Source of the DNA: Sporothrix humicola
Taxonomy: Eukaryota; Ascomycota; Sordariomycetes; Ophiostomatales; Ophiostomataceae
Length of the DNA: 64,000 nt
Direction: 5' to 3'
Assembly: GCA_021396245.1 (NCBI GenBank)
Contig: WNYE01000021.1
Coordinates: 186,001 to 250,000 of the forward strand
Positions 37,104-46,889 of this stretch are shown piece by piece (positions within the stretch are counted from its first letter, which is position 1; the number at the start of each line of letters is the position of its first letter). The position numbers and the translations under genes were made by a program. The notes beneath the pieces were generated by a model. That model ran no database searches. It had not been told where the DNA came from and saw only the letters and a program-made list of their open reading frames with translations.

Positions 37104-40100
37104 TTACAGCCACTCGACGGGCTCTTCGTTCCACGGCTTGTTGCTCCGCGAGTAATCGTAACCCAGCTTGAAGCTGCTCATTAGCTCCTCCTGGTCGACG
37201 CCGCAGTGCGTCTTTCCGTCACGGCCTTCGAACCAGCCTAGGCCATACTTGTGGCCCTTGGCCTCGAGCTTTACCAGCATCTCAGCGTTGCTGCTCTTGC
37301 TCGTGCCGACAAAGCTCCACAGCATCTTGCTCTGGTGGATGTAGGCCAGAACCGACGCGATCGTGTTGGGCTGTCGCGGTAAGAAGGGCCGACGCCGCCG
37401 AATAAAGGCCACTGTCGCCACGATGCCCATGTACGACAGGATAAACGACACCAAGCCGAGCGTCAGCCAGAACGACAGGGCCGTCTCCTCGCCACTGTCT
37501 GCATCCGAGTCTGTGGAGCCCTTGCGGGTAAAGTTGTGACCCTCGACCGTGGCCAGAGACGTCACCAGCACAGTCAGCACTTCCGTCATGACGGTACCGA
37601 ACCCGACAAAGAAGACTAGTAGGTGCCCGTTCTTGAGGGCCTGCAGCGCCACCCACAAGAACGGCATGGCCGTGTAGTCGAGCGTCAGAGTTTTGGCGGG
37701 CGCGTGCCGCCGCCACAGAATGTAGTACGGCTCCATCATGCGCACGGACGTCTCCAGACCGCCCCAGCCCAGCTTGATCGTGACGGCCAGCGCGGTCAGC
37801 AGCCACGCGGCCTTGTCGGTGAGCACGTTGGCCGGTGTGAAGAGCACGATTGGGATCAGCACGGCAAACAGCAGGATGCCGCAAATGTAGGGGATGCAGC
37901 CCCGTGCGCGAAGCATCAGCGGGTGCGGGTTCTCGGACATGTGGCTGTCGAACTCCTTGTAACGCTCGCGCTCGGCCAATGACACCGGGTTTTCGTCATC
38001 GGGTGCCAGCGACGAGTTGCGCAGCACATAGCGGTGGTCTTTGAGCTTGTTGTGGATTTCCTTGTGTGTTGCCAGGTCCATGCCCTTGAAGTCAGTCATG
38101 ATATGACTGACAACGGCCATGGATGCAAGACCTGCAATGCCCTTGACGTCCGACATGAGACCCGATCGCCGCCGCTGCAGAAGGTAAAACAACACACAGC
38201 CCAGCGCCGCAATAATGAACAGAACGACAGTCAGGAATCGCGACCACACATGGCTAATGATGACCTGCTTCTCGCCCTGCGGGTCTGCAAGGCGTGCCTT
38301 GCGGTCTGGAGTCAACACAATGGATGCAGCACCGAGTGTTGGGACGAGAGACACCGCCAGGAGCGAAGCAATAGACGAGACGGCCACAGCGTAGTGCTTG
38401 CAGTACAATGCACGGAAGGGACGGAAGAAGGTAAAGTACGTAACGTAGTCTACATTAATAGACTCGTCCGCCACAGCACCGTTCGCCTTGCTCATCTGGT
38501 AAAATGCCTCGAGACGCTTGACCTCGAAATCGGTAATCTGCCACAGCACGCCGAATGTGACGGCAACAATCGTCGGTGCGAACTTGACCGTGAAATAAAG
38601 CCCACCGGGAATCTGGTCGGGCGAGTTGAACTTGACGAGTGGCCGCTTCAAGGACATGCGGTAGATGAGTTCTTGTGCCACACCAAGTAGGATGGACAAG
38701 AGAATAAGAGCCATGAGGTACGGCCAGCGCATGGAAAACGGCCGCCAGTTCGGCTGAGGGTAGAAAACCTGTGTTTTCCGTGTGCCGTTGGTAGTTGCCA
38801 TACGGATCGGGATGGACGACTGCCGCCGGTTAGCCTTGTTCATGCTGCCTCCCGCGAGTGGGTCGGCGTCGGGACCCGACATGCTGCTCAAATCGACCTT
38901 GGAGCCGACGTTGGCAACCACTGAATCTTCGTGGTGGATATCGTCACTGATGCCTCGGCTGTGCCCAGGGCCTTGCTCTTGGTCGGGTGTGGCGTCCTCC
39001 TCGTCCTCCTCCATAATGACTTCGACGATTTCGCCTCTCCGGTTGGCTTCGCTCTGCGCAAGAGCCCGCATGGTGTTCTGCCGTGAGAGCTGGCTCGGGC
39101 TGATGGGCGAGTTTGCAGAAGGAGTGAGCGGCGTAGAGGCCGAGGCAGACGCCGATGTCGAGGATGTCCATCTTCTAGACAGCGTCCTGCGCAATGACGT
39201 GCCACGGTCCGAGCCAAATATTGACGTAGGACTACTTGCCGACGTCGAAAGGCCGGATGCAGAGAGCAGGTCTGACTCCTTAAGTTTTGTGCCCGGCTCA
39301 AAGCCCGCTCCCAGACCCATAGTCAGTTTTCCTTGGGCCTCTTGTTCATGGAGACGCTTGATAAACGCCTCATCCTGGCCTGTTGTTGGACCGAAAAAGC
39401 TGCTCAGGTCCACAGGGACACTGCCAGCTGCCGCTCCGCTGTCCGCACTTCTTGGCGGCGCATTTTCGTCGCCGTTCTCCATGTCGTGTTCTGCGAGGCG
39501 CGAATATGGCTTGGACGTGGACGGCGACATGCTGATAGGTGCCGCGTTTTGGACTAAGCTGGTCATGTCGATGCTCTCGCGCACCTCGTCGTAGGGACCC
39601 TCTTCCATAATGGTGTTGTGAGTCGAGTCCATACGACGCGTGCTCTTCCGCCGCCCCGAAAGCATGTTGCTGAGTCGTCGGGTGATCGTGGGGCTAGGTG
39701 TCGTGGTTGCAGAGGATGCGCCATAGCCGGAGTTGTACGTAGAGTAGGGTGCTGGTTCAGACGAGACTGCGGGCATCGTCCAGCCGCCACTGTTGCCGCC
39801 TTGTGTTGTCGGAGGAAGATCCGTATATTGCAAGACTGGAGCTGCTGGCGTAGTTGGTGCAGGAGGTACTGGAGTCGACACGGCCGCAGCCGTCAAAGTT
39901 GTAGCTGGAATCGTGGACTGGACGGTGGTCGGGACTGCAGATTGGACTGTAGATGGGTAGGTAGGCGGGACTTGGGAAGAAATTGTGGCTGGAGAAGTGA
40001 CCGCAGCAGCTGTTATTGGAACTCTTGTGTAAGCGTTGAGCGTCTCGTCGTAGACAAGAGAGTCTAGGGACACGAGTGACTCTCGGCCACGCAACGTTGG

Positions 40101-40388
40101 CTGACGGTCGTATGGCGACGGCGCGGCGGCCGGCTGCTGGGTGCCATATTGCGGTCCTTGCTGGGGCACACCGGCAGGTTGATAAGGGTCATAATTTTCG
40201 TAGTCGGCGATATCCGAGAGACTGGAGATGCGATGACTGAGTGTATCCTGGGATCCTTGGGATCGATTGAGCGGAGGCGCCCCGTTGTTAGGCGTTGCGG
40301 TGCCGGAAGAAGGCATGGAGACGGAGGCAGAGGATGGAGCTGGAGGTGGAGCGTGGCCCGAGGCCCACGCGGAGCCGTACGGATCCAT
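37104..40388 (-). CDS. DUF3433-domain polytopic membrane protein (spray-like)
   Basis: This is an intronless gene of 1,094 aa starting with MDPYGSAWASG. The first 530 residues are Ser/Thr/Pro/Ala-rich and probably cytosolic, with a basic patch (LSGRRKSTRR) and acidic runs (EEDEED). From about residue 545 (WRPFSMRWPYLMALILLS) the protein becomes membrane-spanning, with around ten hydrophobic helices in two related blocks (about 545-710 and 830-990). The spacing and the VSHIMTDFKGMDL...HRYVL segment are typical of the DUF3433 family. In Neurospora a protein of this type, SPRAY, affects calcium homeostasis and branching; that is family knowledge, and this gene's role is inferred. The C-terminus GWFEGRDGKTHCGVDQEEL looks conserved. 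Its stop faces that of the FLC-like gene. Confidence 0.82.
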   Translation of the reverse strand: MDPYGSAWASGHAPPPAPSSASVSMPSSGTATPNNGAPPLNRSQGSQDTLSHRISSLSDIADYENYDPYQPAGVPQQGPQYGTQQPAAAPSPYDRQPTLRGRESLVSLDSLVYDETLNAYTRVPITAAAVTSPATISSQVPPTYPSTVQSAVPTTVQSTIPATTLTAAAVSTPVPPAPTTPAAPVLQYTDLPPTTQGGNSGGWTMPAVSSEPAPYSTYNSGYGASSATTTPSPTITRRLSNMLSGRRKSTRRMDSTHNTIMEEGPYDEVRESIDMTSLVQNAAPISMSPSTSKPYSRLAEHDMENGDENAPPRSADSGAAAGSVPVDLSSFFGPTTGQDEAFIKRLHEQEAQGKLTMGLGAGFEPGTKLKESDLLSASGLSTSASSPTSIFGSDRGTSLRRTLSRRWTSSTSASASASTPLTPSANSPISPSQLSRQNTMRALAQSEANRRGEIVEVIMEEDEEDATPDQEQGPGHSRGISDDIHHEDSVVANVGSKVDLSSMSGPDADPLAGGSMNKANRRQSSIPIRMATTNGTRKTQVFYPQPNWRPFSMRWPYLMALILLSILLGVAQELIYRMSLKRPLVKFNSPDQIPGGLYFTVKFAPTIVAVTFGVLWQITDFEVKRLEAFYQMSKANGAVADESINVDYVTYFTFFRPFRALYCKHYAVAVSSIASLLAVSLVPTLGAASIVLTPDRKARLADPQGEKQVIISHVWSRFLTVVLFIIAALGCVLFYLLQRRRSGLMSDVKGIAGLASMAVVSHIMTDFKGMDLATHKEIHNKLKDHRYVLRNSSLAPDDENPVSLAERERYKEFDSHMSENPHPLMLRARGCIPYICGILLFAVLIPIVLFTPANVLTDKAAWLLTALAVTIKLGWGGLETSVRMMEPYYILWRRHAPAKTLTLDYTAMPFLWVALQALKNGHLLVFFVGFGTVMTEVLTVLVTSLATVEGHNFTRKGSTDSDADSGEETALSFWLTLGLVSFILSYMGIVATVAFIRRRRPFLPRQPNTIASVLAYIHQSKMLWSFVGTSKSSNAEMLVKLEAKGHKYGLGWFEGRDGKTHCGVDQEELMSSFKLGYDYSRSNKPWNEEPVEWL

Positions 40389-42935
40389 GGTCTCTTATGC
40401 ACACATGGTATAATGGAGGAAAAGCGTGGACGAAGTCAGGAAGAGAGGATGCGCCAAGAAAGCTGGATGGCGGACAAGGCGACTGGGGGAAAAGCTGGCG
40501 AGGCAGCAGGTACGGCGGTAAACGAGGCAGATAGGCGCAAAGATAAACAAGTGTTGTAAACGGGCGCAATACGTTTTTTGAGACTAGTTCGTTTGCTGTG
40601 TTTGCTGGTTCACCGATATGGACGCAAAATGTCCAGAAGAAAACGTCAACTCGGACGTTGAGACGGACGAACAGCACGAGAGCGCACCAGATTAGAATTG
40701 GATGGACGAGTTGGCGCAAAATACGGAGGATGTGCCTGAAACGAGCGGCTTGCTGCTTTCCCCTTCTTGCGCTGTGGTTGGTGTATTCGGGATCGTCAGC
40801 TCGTCGAGATCCGTGGGCGGCGGCGTGAGATGATAGGAGGGTACAAAAGCAAACAAACAAAGAGCCGAAAGCGTGAGAGAAAAAAAATATGACACGAAGA
40901 AAGCGAGCGTCGTGAGGAAACCGAGAAATAAGGGAACGAAAAATGCGGCTGAAATTGAAAGAGAAAGAATTAAGGTAGGTTGCTAAAAACAGCTCCTTGC
41001 AAGACAAAGAGAGCGATCGCCAGGTCTCTGGGACTGAAAAGGGTAGGCTAGCCGGCTCTAACGAGGCAAGAAAACGAGAAAAGGTGAGGAAAATGGACCC
41101 TAACCAGGGGTAGGGGGTAGGGTATCCGAAGAGGAGGGGGAAATCCTTCAGCGCGCGGACGCCACGCGCGAGGAAATGGATGAAATGGACGATTTTGGAG
41201 ACAATGCCGTTTGGAAGTGGGTTCTGCTAGGCCACGCACGCTGGCCGTCCGTGGTTGCAGCGGCGATGTGAGGGATGGGATGAGAGAGGCTTCAAAGGCT
41301 GTGATCGTGAGAATTGAAAGAAGAGAAGAAAGGAAGAAGGCGGCGATGCAAGAATGAAGGTGACGAGGAAAGGGATACCCATACCGGAAGCCGTTGCGGC
41401 AAGGGCTGGGGGCGGGTAGGAAGTAGCGCTGGAGAAGGAAAGAACGTGTGTGGAAAGGGGGAAAGCGCGACAAGGCTGAAGTGCCCACAGTTGGGTGCGT
41501 GATGCTGGGGAAAGGAAGGCACGATGAGAAGAGCAGGACGTTGCAACTGCCCTACGACGGGCTGACATTGGGGATTTGGCCGTCAGATTGCACCTTCCGT
41601 GCGCTATAAAATTGTAAATAAGTCTCGTATCGTGAGAGTACGCGCAACGACAGAAGCAGAAGGTGCTTCTTGCGTGTGCAAGTTAATATGTCCTGCCGTG
41701 ATTCCAAGTTAACCTTGTAAAAGAATTACGAAGCAGGCGCATCCTGCCATGCCTTCCCAAAAACCACAAGGACCTTCCAAGATGCTAAACCAGCGCGCCA
41801 AGCTCCAATGTGCACCTTTTTTACTGTAAACGTGCAAGAGCGGCTCCTTTCAAAGAAGAATGGGTTCTCACGATCATTCAAGATCGCTAAAACGCAGCAA
41901 TCAACGAGGCGCAAAGCTGGGCAAAAGCTGAATGGCAAGCGGCTCTTTTTGATTGTTTGACACGCTCCCTCAGGTCGCAAGCTATTGGACGCCCAGCGGG
42001 AGGCCTACGACAACGGTGGCCCTAAAACCAGCGCTAGCGCACGACGTATGACAGATTGGGAAGGGACGAAGGGGAGACGACAGGAATTGGGCAGGCACGG
42101 CAAGCACTAACAAGTGCCTGCGCAGGTTTGCAGAGAGGAACAAAAGGGAAACGAGAAAAGCAAAGACTGGCAGGCACGACACGCGCCTGGGAAGTGGGTT
42201 TGGGTGGGGTAATTTACCCCTATGTCCTCTGCTGACGACTGTGCGACCCAATAGAATGGCAGGACCAGCCTTGGCCGGCCACCGAGAGCTCTTGCTGCAT
42301 GTTCTTGCATTTTTGGGTGCATCTTTCCTCGGGTGCATTCTGGTGCATTTGCGTGCTGCAGGGAGTCGTGCCAAGTCTAAATTTAGGCGGGCTGTGCTCC
42401 TTTCCTCCCCCAAGCACAAAACGACAGGCTGGGCATGAGACAACACGACGCACACACTTTGAGATCGAGGATTGGTGTGCACCTGCAATTTGTGCGTCTA
42501 AAGCACATGCAAAAGAACGTGAGAGGAAAGAGCGCCCCCCAAAGCCAATGAGGGTATTCCCATGATATTTGCCCTATGAACGATCTCCTGAACAAGTTTT
42601 TTTTTGCTGTCTGCCGTTTGCCGCGTTTTATCACCTCGTTTTTCTTCCATCCCTCCCCTGTTCTATTCCTGCTGCGGCTGTCTTTCTTTTACGAGGCTCT
42701 GTAAAAGGTATGGTACCACTACATGGCCCCCATCGGACTAAACTTCAACGTCACAGTCTCCATCTGGATTTTTCTCTCTCTTTAGTTTTGACAGCTGGGT
42801 TCTAAATTTGGCGGAAAATCATAACATTGCTTTTCTGTCTGCCTTCCCATGTTTGTGTTCGCTCACCGATTTTTGACAGTTTTCAGCTCTTCCCTTTTGT
42901 TATCCTTCGTTCCATCCCTACCTCCTCCCATTCTC
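40389..42935. other. leader of the DUF3433 gene and intergenic region
   Basis: From 40.39 to about 41.6 kb the minus strand is pyrimidine-rich, as in other leaders here, so it is probably the promoter and 5' UTR of the DUF3433 gene. The rest, up to the CASTOR-like stop at 42936, shows no gene. The minus-strand frame at 40288-41007 runs through the DUF3433 start region and has only compositional F/S/L/P sequence. Confidence 0.5.
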
Positions 42936-44325
42936 TCACGTGTCCTCGGCCTCGAGGGGCAGCTGAAGTATTTGCAACGCGTTAGGTGCGTGCTCGCTGG
43001 CCAGGATGACCGCGCCGGCCTTGGATGTGGACAGGTAGGACAGCTCGGGCAGCTCGGCGCGCGGGTCTTCGGTGCGCATCTCGGCGACCAGTTTGCCAGC
43101 GACGCCCGAAACAATACCCGTGGCCTCAAAGGGTAGCGTGACGAGGTCCAAAAAGATAGGCACAAGGTCGCCAGCGACGTCGCCAACCAGCGCGCTGCCG
43201 AAGAGCGGCAGCAGCGTCTTGTCGAGCAGGACAGACGGTGGATCGGGCGCAGCCAGTGTGACGGACAAGAACCGTGGGGGTAGAGCGAGGGCCGCCACTA
43301 AACAAGTGTAGAGGCGCGTGTCGATAGTGTCGATCCAGCTCTCGCGCTGCTGCGTGCCACGGCGTTGGGGGCCGTGGCCGCCGTTATGATGGCTGCCACC
43401 GCCGCCCCCACCTCCACCTCCTGATCCTCCACCGCCTCCATTTCCGCCGCCGGTGATACCTGTTCCCGAGCAATGCGCCAAACTTAGGCCGGGGACAATG
43501 TATGGCACAACGTTGCGTTTGCGCAAAAGGTCAAACGTGCGGTTCTGCAGTTCGGCCGGGTTGGTAGGCAGTGGGTCGAGGTCGAGCTGGTGGAGCGATG
43601 AGAGACTGGCGATGCTTCCACTCATGTTGTGTCCGCCACTGCTACTGCTGTTGTTGTTATTGTTGGGACCACCTCGCTGGTGATGCGCCTGGGACTGTGG
43701 GTGGGAGAGCGACCCCGGCGAGACAAACGACGACTCCATCTCAGAGAACTCGAAGCCACGCGACAGAAGTGCCTGCACGACGCTCTGGCGGTCTTTGCTG
43801 GGAACCAGGATAAAGTCCGAGTAGTAGGTTGTGATGAAGAACAAAGGAATGCCGGCGAGGGCGAGCGGCGACGACAGGTCAACGACACGCGAGCCGGCGT
43901 CCATGCCGCCGCTCATGACACAGAGGGCAATGTATGCCTCCTTGGCAATGGATACGGTGCTCAGGGCATCGGCGGGCAAGAGCTTGGCGGCGGCCTGTAG
44001 TGCAGGCGTAAAGACATGAGTGGCCCAGTACGTATGGCAGACGATGGAGCACTCGACAGGCGTAATGCTGAGATTGAAGAAGCCGTGGGTGTACTCGGGC
44101 GTGAGGCCCTCGGGCACATCGGGTTCATCCTCGGGTTTGGACAGGCTGTGCGCCTGGGGCAGGAGCATCTGCAGGATGGGCTGGAGGAAGGCCGAGTACA
44201 AGTCCAGGGGAATGTGGATGAGGCTCAGTTCGCCATCCTGGTGTCGTTAGTTGGCGTGGCGCACAAAGGTAGGGAGGGATTGCGATGTCAGATTGCCTTA
44301 CCAGGAACGAAACCTGGGCATTCAT
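42936..44325 (-). CDS. CASTOR-like ACT-domain protein, two exons
   Basis: Exon 1 (44325-44302) encodes only MNAQVSFL. A 64-bp intron (44301-44238; donor GTAAGG, branch CTAAC, acceptor CAG) joins it in phase 0 to exon 2 (44237-42936), giving 441 aa. Residues about 9-172 match the N-terminal half of CASTOR proteins: FFNLSITPVECSIVC near 61-75 corresponds to the first ACT strand region, and the segment ending ITTYYSDFILV at 143-153 to the ACT_7 core. A second ACT-like end lies near 409-436 (YLSTSKAGAVILASEHAPNAL). Between the halves lie an Asn/Ser run (200-208) and a 19-residue tract almost entirely of Gly (271-289). Animal CASTOR1 binds arginine and regulates TORC1 through GATOR2. Ligand and partner in fungi are inferred at best. 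The gene is co-directional with the METTL25-like gene. Confidence 0.8.
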
Positions 44326-46889
44326 ACTGCGCCAAAGGTCAGGCCCCGTCAGGCCGTGTACCTTGTTGTGTTATTGAGGGTTGCGATGCGTTCTGGATGT
44401 TATGGTCAAGATGCAGAGTGGTCGTATTATGTGAGGTTTCCTTGCCTTTTCTCGAGTCGTGACTGGTCAATGGATGATACCTCACAGATTAGACGAAAGA
44501 GGAAAGAATCAGATGTTGACAACCGAGGAAAAGACAACACGACTGGGGAGAAAAAAAAAAAGAATGAGCCGATCCGGATGCAAATAGTGTGAGCCCGTAT
44601 CCCGATAAAAAGCGTGTTTTGTATTATGCTTTCGACTATCGCACTTTGTATTATCGCAGATGGCCGTCAGACAATGGTGTATGGATGGGTGTGGGTGGCG
44701 GTCTTCTGCACGCTCACTGGAAGGACGTAAGAGGAAATCGAACAATCAGTAATGGCTATTGATGGGCAGCAAACGGTTGCGATAAAGAAAAAGGACCCAA
44801 AAAAGACCCAGAAAAGAGAAAAAGAAGGTGGTTCCAACAGCCGGACCAAGGACTAAAGGGCCACATTAGCAGCGATTTTAGAGGCTTTAGAGCATTCGTG
44901 GGGAAGCTAAGAGAAGGGATCTAACAAAGGGTCCGAGATAGGCAAAGGGATGAAGGGTTCATGTGCAGATGACGCAGAAAAAGGAGGGCGACAAGGCCAA
45001 AAAGACGAGACGATTTGCGACACTAACACACGTAAAGCGAGAGGCTAGTGGCAGTGTGTAGGTGTGGATGGAAAACGAGGCAACTGGATGTTGGAAAAGC
45101 GTGGGAGAGGGTCACGAAATCGAGGAAAGGGATCATGAACAGTGTGCAGAAAGGGATACTGTCGGGTCTAGGGGACCAGTTGGCCGTGTAAGACGTGCAA
45201 AAGGTGTAGGATGTGCAGGGGAGGTGCTCCATATGCAGAACATACAAGGACGTGCAGCCGTTGAAGAGGGGCGAAAAAGAAAGCAAGTTTGATAACAAGA
45301 AGAGGGCGCGATAAAAGGAAAAAAAGTTGACACGAATCAAACGTATAACTTGGCGGACGTGAGGAAGGCCGGCGCCGGCTTGCGGAGCTGCCCGCGGTCC
45401 GTATTGTGCAGAGTGGAGGAGGCTGAAGAAGGTGCTTTGTGGGATGCCTGCTCTTTTGCTTTTTGTATATTCGAGAAAACAGGGACTTTATCGTACCTTT
45501 TATTTTTTTTTGCTATGTGATCGACAGCAGCACGCAAGATGGTGACAACAAGCTGCGATATTCGGTGGTCTGGGGCCGAAATGAGGAGATGAGTGGTGAG
45601 ACAAGCCGGGGATAGATAAGAGATGGGTTGTGAGTCAATGTGGACCGGCGAGTTCGGTGGTTTGTCGACTATCGTGACGTCAATGTGTGTTGTGTGAGGA
45701 AAAGGGGTGAAGAGCTGAGAACGGGCAGGATATTGGATGTAGTTGACTTCGATTGGCAGTTCGGGAAAGAGCAATCGTGAAGTCAAGGTCAATAGATGGC
45801 AGGCACGACGCAGGTGCAGGTGGAAGCGAAAGCGGAAGGAAGCTGCGAAGACCCACCTGAGTACACGATATGCCAATTGAGCACAAGAGAGGAAGGAGTA
45901 GGAGTAGTAAGACCAGAGAGAGAGATACACCACAAAGTTAAGGAAATGAAGCAATTGGATGAATTAGCTCGGAACGGAATCTCTGTGAAGACGTCGGGAT
46001 ATGACGATGCTAATCATGTAGCGTATTGGGTTTGGAGAGATGGGAAACAAGACGGGAGAGGGAAGGGGAGACAAGAATGGAAACAAATATATCAAATAAT
46101 AGATGGCTGTTTCTTGTGATCACAAAGTCTATTTATTCAAAGAGGCGGCCGTATGTCGTACAGATTCATGAACACAATGAAGGACCTGTTATATGCAGGA
46201 CATATCGTGCATCCCAAACGAGGGGGAGAATAGATGAAAATACGATATTTGATCAGATATATCGTGGGGGAATAATAGAAAGAAGAGAACAATATGGAAA
46301 CAAAGAAATAAGACAAAAAGAAACGAAAAGAAAGCTTGAAATCAAGAATAAGAAAACGAGGGGAAATGTACCCCCACGCTCAGGAACGGGTTCTGCTCCA
46401 GTGGGGGGGGGGGGGATTGGGGTCGGATGACCTTTGCTGCCCAGTCTGGATATTGAGCAAAGCGACAATGACGAAAATAAGGCGACGAAACATAAAAGGA
46501 CCATTGAAGACAGTAAAAGACAAGAACAGTCACTGCCGACTGTTTTGGGCCGGACACAGGTACGCTGCAGGCCGTAGGTGGCCTGCCATCTATCATCCGC
46601 ATCCTGCAGTGCAACGGCTGATCGGAGCGACTTGAGAAAGTGTGTGAGTCGTTCAAATTGTGCAGTTGTGCTTTGCGGACCGTAGCTGGTCTGGCGGAAG
46701 AGGTACTCACCGGTGAGAGGCGGCGGAGAGATAAGATGGGCGGGAGGATAAGAAGGAAAAGGAGTGTAATGGAAATGAATTGCTCGGGGGGATGGACAAC
46801 CAAGGAAAATCAAAAGAACACACGAGACCAATCGTTCTATTCTATTTCTATTGTCATGTCTATAAAATGTGTACCATTATTCGTCCGCA
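44326..46889. other. intergenic region between the CASTOR-like and METTL25-like genes
   Basis: This contains the promoter and leader of the CASTOR-like gene and the 3' UTR of the METTL25-like gene. The + strand is purine-rich in blocks, consistent with minus-strand leaders. The minus-strand frame at 45337-45954 (205 codons) has some protein-like sequence but no domain and no splice support. A G13 run lies at 46403-46415. No gene is called. Confidence 0.5.
46403..46415. repeat. poly(G) run of 13
   Basis: Thirteen consecutive G occur in intergenic DNA about 475 bp past the METTL25-like stop. G-runs this long are uncommon and prone to length error. Confidence 0.85.

Noticed and set aside
45337..45954. 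205-codon minus-strand frame upstream of the CASTOR-like gene
   Set aside because: It lies in a minus-strand pyrimidine-rich leader that favours F/S/L/P codons. It has no recognisable domain or start context.
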